Shown: positions 1 through 10,985 of the stretch, piece after piece
How positions within the stretch are numbered: position 1 is the first letter of the stretch
Layout: the number at the start of each line of letters is the position of its first letter
Origin: Pelagophyceae sp. CCMP2097
Lineage: Eukaryota; Sar; Pelagophyceae
Reading direction: 5' to 3'
Assembly (NCBI GenBank): GCA_026770575.1
Contig: MU657172.1
Location: forward strand, 608,391-641,181
Length of the DNA stretch: 32,791 nt
The notes under the pieces: model-generated
Databases searched by the model: none
Seen by the model: the letters and a program-made list of their open reading frames with translations, nothing else
What the model was told of the DNA's origin: nothing
Program-made: the position numbers and the translations under genes

Positions 1-580
1 AATTCCATCATCGAGTCTGAAGGATCTGAGCGCGCTGGGCGCATCGGCGTCAGCAGGAGATGCGCATAGCACAGTCGGCTTGGTTCTTGCTCGTTAAAGC
101 GTTTTAGGCGACGTTATGCAAAGTGCGAGACCGGCGCCTCTTCAAAGCGCCGGACTGTGGCACAAGTAAAATCCCATGAGAGGATCGAGAGGAGAGTAAG
201 AGAGACATACGGGTGCCAATCGCCAAAGGACGGTGGGGGACGGAGTGCGGGAAATGCGGGGTCAGCTTGAAAAGTAGCTTGAAAAAAGTGAAGTTGTCTA
301 GTGAAGAGGTTTTCTGCGACCGCTCGGTCAGTGCTGAAATCAAAAGGCCTGGGGAAATTTCCAAAATCAATTAACTAATTAAATATTAAATATTCTGACG
401 GGGGAGTCTGCGGTCCGGAATTTTTTAATATCCGGAAACCCAAATATGCACCCGGAAATATCGGAAATGGGGCCCATAACCTTGATTTTATATGGAATTA
501 AAATATTTATGAACTTTTGTGTGACTTTTAAAAATTGACTCACTTTTGGCGATATTCGAGAATTACTTAAAATTAAGGTT
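1..580. other. 5' edge, no gene identified
   Basis: I see no convincing coding sequence here. The first 350 bases are mixed in composition. From about 370 to 570 the sequence turns AT-rich, with several short TCCGGAAA-type motifs between about 415 and 470 that could fold locally. The short open frames have no domain-like sequence. The block ends where the inverted-repeat element begins at 581. Confidence 0.5.
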
Positions 581-1034
581 CACTGTCGAATTAGATTATC
601 ACCGGAAATCTATTAACTTTTTTTGGCTCGTGAAGGCGGTTGGCGCTGCGCCGGCCACTCCCGCGAGACGCCCTGGGCGCGCTTGTTTGGCTTTTTCGTC
701 AACTGTCTTATTTTGGCGAGACTCTGCGAAAGCTTCTTAATTAGTAGTTAATCAAGTCTAAACCTTAGGGCCCAAATCAAAAGTCAATGAAGGCGCCAAT
801 GAGTTCCCGGCCAATTGAGACAAACGTTAGGGGCACTGTGCCCGAACGTTATGTCCAAATTGGCCGGCAATTCCTTGCCTCCAAAGTAGGCTACTAAAAT
901 TTCGCGGTTTGAGACGTTTCTTCTTCGCGCGCTGGTCTCCGAGGCGCCAACTAATACGACTGGAGGGGGCGGCAAGAGCGCACGCGCTAAAAAAAGTTAT
1001 CTTCGGCGATTTCTGTTGTGCAAATTCGACAGTG
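581..1034 (-). mobile_element. 454-bp inverted-repeat element (CACTG-ended MITE), copy 1
   Basis: The ends are inverted repeats: CACTGTCGAATT at 581-592 and its complement at 1023-1034. A 3-base GTT lies directly outside both ends (578-580 and 1035-1037), as expected of a target-site duplication. The same element occurs in opposite orientation at 30615-31073. CACTG ends with a 3-bp duplication resemble CACTA/EnSpm-type non-autonomous DNA transposons; this assignment is inference. No transposase is encoded. The centre (about 809-868) is a long imperfect hairpin, with GGCCAATT pairing with AATTGGCC and GGGCAC with GTGCCC. Its stem differs in sequence from the stem in copy 2 but still pairs. Confidence 0.8.
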
Positions 1035-1202
1035 GTTGATTTCAGCACTGCGCTCGGTTGACGAGAGCCGAGTCAGACGCGACGCTCGGCGGCAACCCTC
1101 TTCCACCGAGCGGCTCGTCTCGCGATCCGAAACCGAGACGGTAAACGAGTGCGGGTCGTGACCGAGTGCAGCACCGCGTGCATCTCGACGGGCGACCTTT
1201 CA

Positions 1203-4200
1203 ATGTGGCTGCGCCCCATGGTCCTCATCTGGATCGTCAACGGCCTGCGCACGCCGCCTGCGTCCGTTGGGAACGGTGCACCGATGGTGGCGCGCGTCGA
1301 CGTCCGCGGCGCCGCTGTCGGCGTCTGCAGCGGACCGTGCTTCGTAGGCCCGCCGCCGGGCCTGACTCGCTTCGCGTTCCGCGTGGCCTACGACGGCGGC
1401 GCGTTTGAGGGCTGGCAGATACAGCATCATCCTCGGCGCACGATCCGCGACGCGCAGTGTGACCATGGTCGCAACATCCGAATAGAACACCCGAAAGCCG
1501 ACGGCGAGACCGGAGCAGCACCGCAGAGGCTGCAGAGGGCGCTGCTGTTGCGGCTGGCTTCGGCGGCGCGGTTGTGAAAATTGAGCCGGTCCGCCGTTAC
1601 TGTCGCCAGGCTCCTGCCGTTACTGCGGCCCCACCGCCACACCTGTAGGCACGGTGCAGGGCGAGCTGGAGAAGGTCTTGCGGTCGCGCTTCGGGCCGTC
1701 GCGCGAGGGGCGGATGATACAGACGTTGGGCGCGTCGAGGACGGATACGGGTGTTCACGCCCAAGGCCAGCGCGCGACCGCGCCGCTCCGTCGGCAATCG
1801 CGACCCCGACCCGCGGAAACGACGGCCCGAGCCGAGCCGCAGAGGCGAAAAAGAAGAAGCAAAAGGACGCGCGGGGCTGCGCGGGTAGAGGGATACCGTA
1901 AAGTGCGAAACGACGTGTCATCAAAGAGCGCCCTCTGCCGATAGGTGTATGCAGGCGGACCTGCCCATCAACGAGTGCGACGCCGACGGCGCGTGCGAGC
2001 TGTTGATGTGGCAGGTGCGTCGGCGCGGGTTCGGGGCGACGTGGCCTGGTTCGGGCACCGAGGACTGTTTGGGCACTGAGGACTCGCGTAGTTGGCCGGG
2101 TTGTCCAAAGTGGCCGCCGCCGGTCCCGAGACGGACCCTAACCGAAACCGAAACCCGACCGAAACCCAAGTGAACCCCTCTGGGAATTCCTCTAGGTCAA
2201 CCGCATGCTCCCCGATGACATCCGCGTCCGCAACCTGCTCCCGGCGCCCTCGGTGTCGGTCGAGGTCGACAGCGCGCGGCACGAATGGCACGCCATCGCA
2301 TCTTCAGTAGGCAAGAAATACGTATACGAACCGCGTCGAAGATGCCGTCGGCAAACCCGCGTTCAAAGCCCGATCCGCAGGCGCAACGGATGCCCAACGG
2401 ATGCGCGGCCGGCCGTTTGGGGGGCAGCTGAGCCGCCGCGTGGGACGTTGGATGATGGAATTCAGAGTCTCCCACGTGGGCTCACGGGATCCCGTAAGGG
2501 AAGCCAGCTCATGGGTGCGAGGCCCGCGCAAGACCATCCTTGCGGGTCCTTGGAAAGCCCGCCGGGCTGGCCCTTGCAAGACCTCTTTGGCGGTCTGGCC
2601 TATGCACGGTCACTTGCCCGGCCTCTTTGAAGGGCTCTTGCAAGCCCCCACGCACGGTTCCTTGATAGGGACCGGTGCCCTTACAGAGTCCTTCAAAGCT
2701 TCTCGCACGGGCCTTTACAAGTCCCTCACAAGGGCCCTCTGTACAGGCCTTTTGCCGGGCCTCTTTCACGGGTGCCTGCAAGGCCTCTCGCAAAATCGCG
2801 TGTCAAGGCTCCTCGTAAGGGTCCTTGCATGGTCCCTTCAAGGCCCCTCGAAAAGGGCCCTTGCGCGGTCTCTCGCTCGGTCTCTTGTGAAGGCCCCTTG
2901 GACGGGCCATGGCATGGCCGCTCCCGTCTTTCTGAAAGGTGCAAATCCCCTCGTGGGCCAGAGCCTGGAGGCAAGGCCGTAGAAGCCCCCATTGGAAACG
3001 CGGGTCGTGCAAGGCGCCTCGCCCTCGCAAGGAGCCTGAGCCCGTCTTTTCAAGACCCCTCGCACTTCTCCTGTGCGTCTCTGTGGCCTCTTCGACGGCT
3101 CCAAAGTTCGGTCCGAGGGCGGGCCTTGAAGCACGGTCCCTTGCAAGGCCTCTCACGGATCCCTGCACGGTTTCCGCACGGTCCCTTGCAAGACCCCTCG
3201 AAAAGGGCCCCTGCAAGAGGGCCCGTGCTAGAGGGCCTCTGGACAATCCGCCCCGAGACCCCCCCCTGTTCATCCCTCGCCTCCGCACGGCTCCTCGCAC
3301 GGGCTCGTACAAGGCTGGATGGTGCGCCCTTGATGAATCGCCAAAGTTTACAGCGGGGGCGCGTACGTATGCTCCCCATCAGCCGTATGGGATGCAACGG
3401 ATCCAATATGGGCTCACGGGATTCCACATGGGGTCCCATGCGAAGGCTCAGGGCGGCAGAGGCGCGCCTTGAGTAAACGAAACGTCGGCCGCAGTGCAAG
3501 CGTGCCGTCCAAAATGAAGTGCCGCCTTAGGTCTACAAGTTCTGCGCGGGCCCGCGGCCCATGGTACGAGCGTTTGAAGAACTCGGAGCGAGGGTTCTAA
3601 ATTAGTCTAGTGCAACCTTTAGTATCTACCTTGCCATAGGAGCCCATCCACCGCTTCCACCGCGGTGACCTGGGCCACCGGCCGTTGGACGCAGACCTCT
3701 TTCGCGCCGCGCTGCGCGAATTCGAAGGGCGGCACGACTTTCGGGCCTTTGCGAACCAGTCGTATGAAGCCGCGTCGTTTATGTTGTCGGGGAAACCCGA
3801 AACCGTCACTTTAAAAACGAACCGTCACTGGGAAGCCCGAACTGGCACTGGCACGACGGCGCCCGGAGTCGCGCTGCCCGTGCCGTGTTGCAGCGTGCTT
3901 TTCAGGGTGCCCCGCGCTAGGCCCAACCTCATTTTGAACAAGTCGACTAGTCGTGAGATTTTCAGCACAAACTACGTCGTCCTCGACGACGGCTATGTAA
4001 ACGTCGAGGTCGAGCTCGACGGCGCGCTCTACAAGATGGTGCGCAACGTCGAGGCCGCGTCCGGCCCGGCAAAGGACGCTGTTGGGATGGCGCGGAGAGA
4101 TGGCACCGAGGGCGAGAGAGCTCTTCGACAAAGTCGCCGACGTATCTCGAGCCCCTTTGCGCCGCCGGGCCAGCGCGGCTTCTTGAGAGCGCCTCACCGC

Positions 4201-4387
4201 TGCGGAAAGTATATCTCGTTAGGTGATCGGCACGGCTGCTGCCGTGGCCGCAGGAACGATGGACCTCAAAGCCATCCCGCGCCTCTTCCAAGTCCCAGAC
4301 CCCCAGTGGCTCCGCAACCAGGCAAAGGCCGCACCAGCCTGCGGCCTGCACCTGGAGCGCGTCCATTACAAGGACTTTGACATCTAG
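1203..4387 (+). CDS. tRNA pseudouridine synthase, TruA family (7 exons)
   Basis: TruA-family enzymes isomerise uridine to pseudouridine in the tRNA anticodon arm. My exon model is 1203-1437, 1649-1769, 1945-2014, 2196-2321, 3640-3758, 3966-4047 and 4223-4387. It keeps one open frame and gives 305 aa, normal for the family. Visible landmarks are VAYDGGAFEGWQ near the N-terminus, RTVQGELE across junction 1, and GASRTDTGVHA with the expected catalytic Asp (about residue 111). They continue with NRMLPDDIRV, EGRHDFRAF, YKMVRN, and a C-terminus reading AKAAPACGLHLERV before TAG at 4385-4387. Introns 3 to 6 are GT-AG. Junctions 1 and 2 only keep frame with GC donors (at 1438 and 1770). I chose the first in-frame ATG, at 1203; an upstream GTG at 1149 is less likely. 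Intron 4 (2322-3639) is filled with repeats. Compartment is not clear; plastid or mitochondrial location is possible. Confidence 0.86.
2322..3639 (+). repeat. Intron 4 of the TruA gene: introner-like degenerate repeat array
   Basis: This 1.3-kb intron consists of many diverged short units around CCCTTGCAAGGCCTC and GGGCCCTTGC, from about 2520 to 3290. A leading block lies at about 2430-2520, with GACGTTGGAT, GGCTCACGGGATCCCGTA and CATGGGTGCGAG. A closing block lies at about 3365-3450, with ATCAGCCGTATGGGATGCAA and GGCTCACGGGATTCC. Both blocks recur in the same order and orientation in intron 7 of the dysferlin-domain gene. The leading block and array recur in intron 8 of the dihydrolipoamide dehydrogenase gene, again in the sense direction. 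The long open frames here are a by-product of GC-rich composition. An alternative reading is a minisatellite that happens to spread inside introns. Confidence 0.75.
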
Positions 4388-5235
4388 ATTACGAGAGATC
4401 CGACGAAAGGATGCCGACGACCCCCGGAGGCAAAGAAGGGACCCCGTAGACTCCGACTGCCCGACGCCGCGCGAAGCTGGTTTCCAAGGGCGTGGCGCTT
4501 GCGAAGCGCGAGCACCCCGGCCAGGTGGCACTGCGCACGCGACGCAGTGCGAGAGCCAAGGCGCGACGCGGTGCGCGAGCCGAGAAGCAGGCAGGGCGAG
4601 AGCCGAGACGAGGAGCAGTGCGAGGAGTCGACAAGGAGCAGTGCGAGGAGCTGAGACGGACCGCCGGAGAGCGCGAGGGACCAGAGGCGCCGCGTTCCCG
4701 ACGTCGAGCCGCCTCGCTAGAAGTGTTTTTTCCTCTCGAGGCTCCCTGCCAAGAAGCCAGACGATGCGTAGGGGCAACTCGCGGTTGCGACCCAGGCGAA
4801 ATTGGTTCTCAGCGCTGCGCCGAATCGAAAATGGCGCTTTGAAACCCCAAAAACGTCCTCTTCGGCCTCGCCGTGTGCCGAGAGCTCGGTCCCTCTGTCA
4901 CTGCCTACACCCGTCGACCACCTCTGCACGACGAAAGCGGGCCCGATTGGCTCTTTGGGGCCGAGGCGGCGGTGCCCGCGAGCCGGCAGCATCTATGCAA
5001 GACGCGCCTCAGCTGCAATGGCGCACTTTGGCGTCTTCGACGTGTAAAAGGGATCCACCGTCCCATGCGCGTCGGCGGCGCGTGCGTCGGCAGCGCGCGG
5101 CCCCGGGCCAGAGCCGCATATAGTATCCTTATAGTATTCTCTGGGCCGTCTCTCGCCGGGAAGGGGCCTCGCTCGCTCGTCGGGGCCTCGCTCGCGCGGG
5201 GCGGCCTCGAGAGCCTTATTCTTCGGCCGTGGAGA
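4388..5235. other. Region between the convergent stop codons of two genes
   Basis: This gap separates the stop codon of the TruA gene (+) from the stop codon of the dihydrolipoamide dehydrogenase gene (-), so it must hold both 3' UTRs. From about 4500 to 4690 there is a purine-rich degenerate repeat around GTGCGAGGAG and GAGCCGAGA. Segments near 4830-5047 look vaguely exon-like in two frames, but I cannot join them or recognise a family. No RNA gene was seen. Confidence 0.4.
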
Positions 5236-8200
5236 CTAGTGCGCCGACATGCCGACGCACTCCTTAAACGCCGCGTCGACGGCCTCGCTCAGCGTCGGGT
5301 GCGTGTGCGTAGTGAAGGCCATCTGGCGGACGGAGATGCCTAGAGACCGAGGGAAGTTTCAGAGGCAATTCGAATCCATCAATACAAGTAACGAGTCAAT
5401 GCCAAATGCCACCGCACCGGCGGCCTTTGCGTTGGCGCACTCTTGGATGAGGTCGGCGGCGTGGAGGCCGATGATGTGTGCGCCGAGGATCATCTCCGTG
5501 TCTTTACGGAAGAGGACCTATCGTTTTTCAATCGGAAACAACGCACTACGAAGGATTCCTTTGGGCTGGGATGCCGCCCAATCTCGCAACGTCGCGGCGG
5601 CGCACCTTGACGAAGCCGTCGCCCTCGCCTTCGGCGAGGGCCTTGGAGTTTGCGCGGAAGTGCGAGATGGCCTTGCCCACCTAGTTTTAGGGGAAGTTCC
5701 ATAGCAAGTTCCATAGGCCTTTCCTACAAGCAAGGTCCTCGAAGCCAGGTGCCTCGAATACCACGCGCCTCGAAGCCCTCTGCGAGGCCGAGCTTGCGCG
5801 CGTTGTCCTCGTCGAGGCCGACCTGCGGGCGGGTCGGAGGGGGCGCAAGAGGGTCGATAGGAAAAGGCATGCACCGAGGCGACTTCGGGGTGCGTGAAGC
5901 ATGCGCCCGGGATGCTGCTGTGGTCGACGACGTGGGGCCGGCCGCAGATGTTTTCGATGGCGGAGACGCCCTGCGTCGAGGCGACGTGAGCGAGCATCAT
6001 GAGGCCGTTTGCATCGCCGATGCAGTAAACATTCGGCACGACCGAGCCGCCGGGGCCTACGACGCAGCTCGTTTTCCGAGGGGGGGGGATTCGGGTTCGG
6101 GTTTGTGAGTAACACAGTCTCTTTCCGAAATATAAATCAAAACCTCGTGCCTCACCCGTGAGCACGCGCATCTGCGGGTCCACTTGCACGAAGCCGCGCG
6201 GCGCCTCGATGCCGGCCTCGGCCAGGCCGAGCTTCTTCGTGTTTGGCACTCTGCCCGTCGCGACGAGGCAAGCGTCGACTTCGAGCACTTCGACTAGTTC
6301 TTTTGTCTTGGCGTCAATCATCTCGATGATGACCGGCTTCTGGCCGAGGACGCCCGGAGTGATCTTGGCAGCAAATACTCCAGTGCGCGTGTCAATTTTG
6401 CGCGGCGCGATGAGGAGCCGCTCCGCTGTCTTGGCAATTTCGCGGTCGAACCTGGGACCGTAGGGTTCGGGTTCGCGACCCTCTGCGCGTGGCCGTTGGA
6501 GGGCCCGTGCGGAGGGCCTCGCTGGGGGAGTGTCCCTCCTCCGGGCCTCTCTCGAAACGCCTTACTGAGACCACCCCAGCTCGATCAAGACGGGGAAAAG
6601 CCGTTTCCGGGAAAAGAGGGGCCTCGCAAGGACCCGTGCACAGCCGAGCAAGGGCCCGCACGAGGGGCTTTGGAGCGCATCGTGCGAGAGACCCGCCCTC
6701 CGATGGCACGAGGGGCCGGCAGAGGCCACTGAAAGAGGCCACAAAAGGCCCTTGTGAGGGACTTGTCGAGGCCCTTTGCGAGGGCCTTGAAGGGGCCCTG
6801 TAAGGGCGCATTTCAAGGAACCGCGCGTGGGAGCTTGCAAGGGCCCTTTCTAGAGGCCTTGCAAGTGACCGTGCAAAGGCCGGGTAAGTGAAAGTGGCCT
6901 TGCAAGGACCCGTCCGGCGGAATTTTCAAGGACCCGGGAAGATCTTGCACGCACCCACGAGCTGGCATCCCACACGGAACCCCAAACGTCCCACTTTGGC
7001 GGCTCGGTTGCTGCGTTCCCTTTTTCTTTCTTCTCTCGCCCTGCGCGCCTCCTTGTGACCGGGCGCCGCGTCTTACGCGGGCATGAGGATGTCGAGCGCC
7101 TCGATGATCGTGACTTCGGAGCCGAGGGCCGTGTAAATGTCCGAAAACTCCAAACCTGGTTTTCAGGTCCCGCGCAAGGATCCGCTCATCCGATCACCTG
7201 CCCTCTGGCAAAGGCCGAAACGGCAAAGCCCTTTTCAAAAGCGCGTGCGAGTGAAGAAGAAAAAGGTAAGGTGTAGTGCAAAAAGAACGGAGAGACGAAC
7301 CGATGATGCCCGAGCCGATAATCGCAATGTACTCGGGCACGTGCTCGAGCCACGCCACCGCATCGTCCGTCGTGTACACGGTGGAGTGGTCCACGGTCAC
7401 GCCCGGCGGGACGAAGGGGATGGAGCCGGGTGCGAGGATGATGTCCTACGGTCAATAGAGGGCATTTGGAGTTTTCGGAGTGGTGTTTGGAGGACGGTGC
7501 AAGCCCCGCACGGACGACCAGAGCCGCCGCACGGCCGCACTTGAAGCCTCTCGGGGCTGGGGGGAGGGCCCACAAGAGCCCAGAGGATGAGCCCCAGACC
7601 GTGGGTTGTGCCCATCCACGGACCGCCAAAAGGCCGGACCATCCAGGAGGCGCCTCGGGCCGTCTCGGGGCCATGCAGGGCCGTCGAGGGGCCGTCGAGG
7701 ACCGCGAGGGCGCAGAGGGGGCCAACAGAGGGACCAACGGTGGGTCCATCTTCAGGCCGTGGAGAACCGTCGAGGGTCCCCGTAGGATTCGTAGATTTGT
7801 CGCATGAGACCAAAGGGTCCGTCTCGGGACTCTCAAGGACCGTATAGGGGTAGTATGGGACCGTCTGCGGGGCCTTCAAGACCGTGCGAGGGCCCCGTCG
7901 TGGGGTCGCATGGGCCCGTCTCAGGGTCCGACAGGTCTCAGGTCCGTCTCGAACCGTAGAGGTTCGTATAGGGTCGTTTAGGACTGCCCGTATAGGGGAC
8001 CTTCGAGGGGCTGCGTCAGACCGTCTCCGGGGCCGTCTCTGGGCCGCATCGGACCGTCTCCGGCCCGCCGCAGTCGAGTCGGCGTCGGACGTCTGGCGCC
8101 TCGACTCCGTAGAGCCCAAGCGGCATCCCGTTGAGGGATCCCGCATCGAGAGATCCCGCTTGAAGGCATCGGAGGGATCCCACTTCCACGGCCCGATTGC

Positions 8201-9511
8201 GCTGCCCGCCCAGCAGCCCATCACTCTCGTCGACGGCTCTGTTCCGGCGGCCTTTTTCATGCTTTTCCGACGAGCGCACGCGGAGGAAACCTGCGCCGTC
8301 ATAAAACGTCCGCCTCCGAGGTCGATCTGGTGCGCCATCGCCGTCAGCGCGCCAAATTCGGGCAGCAGCGTCACGCCGAGCTTGAGCAGCGAACCTGCCG
8401 CCAGAAGCCGCGTCGAAGCGTCGGACGGAATGACGGCACGCGGTCCCGGGCGCGCCCGCCGAAAGGGCGCGCAAGATGCCTGGGCCACGCTCCTTCCTGC
8501 GCCTCTGTCAGCGCGCCGGGGCGCCCGCGGGTCGTCTCCGGTGCGGCAGGAAAGCACGCTCGCTCGGGTTTCCTCCACAGATTTCTTTTACGGCGCGCTG
8601 GCATGTACCCTCGAGGCCGCCCTTGACCTTGGCCACGAGCTGCTTCGAGTGCTGCGCGATGCCCTCGCGCTCAAACGTCGCGCCTCGAGGCGACGCAGCG
8701 TCGGGGACGGCGCGGGGGCGGCTTTCGGAGCGTCGAAACACGTCCGTGCGTCGAAACACGTCCTCGTGGGCCAGAGACGCTCTTTCCTCTCGAGGGTATT
8801 TTCCCCGCGTCGCGCAGTTTCTCGCCGCCGTCCCGCAGGCGCCTCGCACCGCCTCTTTGACGCCACACCGTTTATATTTGACTTTTTCGACAACGTTTCC
8901 CTCGATGCGACCCAAAGCTCACCCGCCGGCAGCGTGATACCCATCGACAAGAGGTGCGCCTCGTCCTGCAGCTCGCGCACGCGGCCAGACTACGCGGCGC
9001 AGCGTGCGGAGAATGGCAGCACCGCACCAGAAAGCTCCGCGGCGCGAGACGACGGACGAGAAACGACGTGCGAACGCACCGCCGCGAGAAGGGCCTTCGA
9101 AGGCACGCAGCCGCGGTTCACGCACGTCCCGCCGACGTCGCCTAGCGCAGCGTGAGGGCGGCGCCCGCGGCTCGAGGCGGGGAGCGACCGTTGTTTGGAG
9201 GACCATCCAAACGATAGACGTGCTGCCGAACATCTCACCGCCAGAGAGAACGCAGACGGTGAGGCCCATGGCGCGCGCGTGGAGCGCCGCGCCGTGCCCG
9301 CCGACGCCGCAGCCGATCTAAGCGCGCGGCGTGTCAAGGGACGCTCAAGGGACGCGGTCTTTGATATGTTGAAGCACGGCCGACGTACGATGGCAACGTC
9401 GTAGTCAAACGCATGCATCGACACGCCGCGCGCAGCGCCGCGCATGGCCAGCCGCTGCCGCGTCACGAGCGCATCCGCGCCGAGGCAGAGCAAGATCAGT
9501 GCCGACTGCAT
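5236..9511 (-). CDS. Dihydrolipoamide dehydrogenase (E3), plastid type, 14 exons
   Basis: E3 reoxidises dihydrolipoamide with FAD and NAD+ in 2-oxoacid dehydrogenase complexes; the plastid form serves pyruvate dehydrogenase. Exons in transcript order: 9511-9389, 9317-9239, 9141-9080, 8989-8923, 8683-8609, 8394-8291, 7445-7301, 7155-7077, 6451-6156, 6056-5875, 5822-5769, 5680-5606, 5517-5418, 5339-5236. All phases agree, giving 514 aa, the usual length. Landmarks: FAD-site GCGVGGHGA (from about residue 43); redox-active [16 protein letters not shown] (Cys74, Cys79); RELQDEAHL, typical of plastid and cyanobacterial E3; NAD-site GSGIIG (214-219); CIGDAN (Asp358); and THTHPTLSE (His494, Glu499) near the C-terminus. 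The N-terminus, [16 protein letters not shown] then a basic Ser/Arg/Ala stretch, suggests the two-part presequence of a secondary plastid. Intron 11 appears to be GC-AG; the others are GT-AG. Introns 6 and 8 are long and repeat-filled. Confidence 0.94.
6452..7076 (-). repeat. Intron 8 of the E3 gene: introner-like repeat array
   Basis: Read in the direction of transcription, this 625-base intron starts with GTAAGACG. It then shows the same leading block as the TruA intron at about 7012-6950: GAGCCGCC, GGGACGTT, GGGATGCCAGCTCGTGGG. After that comes the CCTTGCAAGGCC-type array down to about 6490. The closing block seen in the other two introns is not recognisable here. Orientation relative to transcription matches the other two genes although this gene lies on the opposite strand. 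Confidence 0.72.
7446..8290 (-). repeat. Intron 6 of the E3 gene: second type of degenerate repeat array
   Basis: This 845-base intron is made of diverged 10-20 base units around GGGCCGTCGAGG, GGACCGTC and GGGTCCGTCTC (written on the + strand), from about 7600 to 8080. Near its 5' splice site (about 8100-8200) are several copies of GGGATCCC with flanking GCAT or GATG. It differs from the CCTTGCAAGGCC array in the other long introns but shares the GGGATCCC motif. I see no coding content; open frames through it are composition-driven. Confidence 0.65.
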
Positions 9512-10380
9512 CGCGGCGACTCCCTTCTGAAAACGCAGTCCGGGAAAGAAGTTTTGATCAAGTCTTTTACAGGGCCAATTGCCGTCTCCGAGTCGAAGTT
9601 TTCCACGCAAGCAAGGGAGTAGGCGGGCGCGCGCAGTCTCTTTCACGCCCTTCCCCCGCGCGGGATTGGGGACATGGACCCTGCGCATCAGCCTCCAACC
9701 CTCGAACAGCGGCTCCGACGCCAAACGAGCGCGAACCGCGGCGCCGCCCTCTTTTGTGAGAATCTAGATGGCGCCCGACGGGCCAACGACGGCCGATGCC
9801 ACGGAACTGCTTGGATGCATCGCTAGAAGGAGGCCGAGGCGCGTGGGCCCACCGCTTCAAACGGCCACCGGGAGAACTACAGGGCTCGGCGTTCACGCCT
9901 CACTCTCAGAGTGAGGGGTATTTTCTACGGCCGTTCCAAATTGGGGGAAGATTTGAATAAATTGAACCCCATATAAATTCTGGTGGATTTACCACTCATT
10001 CAGCTCCCCAATGCTATAATCGGTTCCGTCAATCATATGTTTCTCGATCGCGATTTGAGAGTGCAAGCGCAATCGACCTCCGATAGTCCCGTCGCCTCGG
10101 TACTGGTGGGGGGTGCCCTTGAACTAGCTTCTGCAAAAGGCCGCTTGTTCCCCCGACTCCTGTGGCCGGCGCGCGAAGCATTTCTTGCTCCGCGCGTTTC
10201 CCCTGTCCCTTGATCTGGCTTTTCTCGGTCCATAGCTAACCGTTTTCGTCGCTCCTTGGGGCCACCGATCCGCGCCGAGGACCGTCGCCCGCGCTGGCAA
10301 CGTCGCTCCCGCGCGCGCCGGCGCGCCCCGTTGCCATCGCGCATGAAATTTCAGATCAAAATTCAAGTTTTTATTGATGC
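9512..10380. other. Upstream region of the E3 gene, no gene identified
   Basis: The first few hundred bases should contain the promoter and 5' UTR of the minus-strand E3 gene, which starts at 9511. I see no clear TATA box on that strand. A short AT-rich patch lies at about 9910-10030, with a small perfect palindrome CACTCTCAGAGTG near 9901. From 10060 to 10340 the sequence is GC-rich with no recognisable domain. I could not support a gene. Confidence 0.4.
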
Positions 10381-10388
10381 GCTCCTTG

Positions 10389-10450
10389 ACGGTAGAGCGT
10401 TAGTCTCTTAATCTGAAGGTCACCAGTTCGATCCTGTTAAAAGGGATGTT
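10389..10450 (+). pseudogene. tRNA-like sequence, Lys(CTT)-like, degenerate
   Basis: The stretch contains a D-arm-like GGTAGAGCG, an anticodon-arm region GTCTCTTAATC with loop CTCTTAA (anticodon CTT, lysine), and a T-arm-like CCAGTTCGATCCTG. The 3' acceptor side AAAAGGG has no complementary 5' side, and the anticodon stem has mismatches. I therefore read it as a tRNA relic or the head of a tRNA-derived retroposon rather than a working tRNA. Confidence 0.5.
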
Positions 10451-10499
10451 TCAGTTTTCTTGTTTTGCCCATTGCAACTGACTCGGCCAGTTCGCGATT

Positions 10500-10725
10500 A
10501 GCGATTGATGTGATCGCTCAAAGTCAGGGTCGCGGGTTCGAATCCCTCGTCGTCGAAGATTTGTCCGGCGGCTCATATTTCTTAATGTTTTATTTGAAGT
10601 TTTTTTTACGGAGCGCAGCGGCGATGAGGGGGTTCGGGGGGGCAGCTTACGCGACGCGTGTCGTGGACGAGGGAGGGGGGGGAGGAGAGAACGCGCGAAG
10701 GAGCCTGATATCCGATACTCACCCA
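10500..10725 (+). repeat. tRNA-derived SINE-like element, copy 1
   Basis: A pol III B-box-like GGGTTCGAATCC lies within TCGCGGGTTCGAATCCCT at about 10530-10547. It is followed by GTCGTCGAAGATTTG, a T-rich stretch, then GCGCAGCGGCGATGAGGGGG. A block with CTTACGCGACGCGTGTCGTG follows, then AACGCGCGAAGGAGC. The same order of modules recurs just downstream and at 13.2 kb. This fits a tRNA-derived SINE; no A box of good quality is seen. Confidence 0.65.
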
Positions 10726-10985
10726 ATAGACCGATAGTTCGTGGGTACCCGTAGATCCTGTGATCCGAAAAAGCGCAGGGTCGCGGGTTCGAATCCCGTT
10801 GTCGTCAAAGATTTGTTTGGCGGCTGCTTTTTTTTTTAATGTTTCTTTTGAAGTTTTTTTTTGTGAAGCGCAGCGGCGATAAGGAAAAGCCCGAGGTTCA
10901 GTGTTAGTTTCCAATGAGGCGCAGCGGCGATATCGGGAGGTCCGGGGGACACCCCCCCGGTAGCGATCTGCTAGGGAGCTCCATA
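10726..10985 (+). repeat. tRNA-derived SINE-like element, copy 2
   Basis: This copy repeats GCAGGGTCGCGGGTTCGAAT at about 10785, then GTCGTCAAAGATTTG, a long T run, TTTTGAAG, a second T run, and GAAGCGCAGCGGCGATAAGG near 10866. A diverged GAGGCGCAGCGGCGAT with CACCCCCCCGGTAGCGA follows at 10917-10965. The module order matches copy 1 and the copy at 13.2 kb, so these appear to be serial insertions or a tandem dimer. Confidence 0.62.

Noticed and set aside
1149..1577. GTG at 1149 as start of the TruA gene
   Set aside because: Nuclear eukaryotic genes start at ATG; the in-frame ATG at 1203 leaves room for a presequence and keeps the family core.
2401..3476. Long GC-rich open frames of 100-230 aa on both strands
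   Set aside because: They lie inside intron 4 of the TruA gene and translate a degenerate repeat array; several overlap on both strands and none has domain character.
4377..5123. 248-aa plus-strand open frame after the TruA gene
   Set aside because: It is Arg-rich, overlaps a purine-rich repeat, begins before the TruA stop in another frame, and has no protein-like motif.
7397..8578. 393-aa open frame on the minus strand
   Set aside because: It reads through the repeat-filled intron 6 of the E3 gene in a frame that does not match the exons; the E3 exon model is fully phase-consistent instead.
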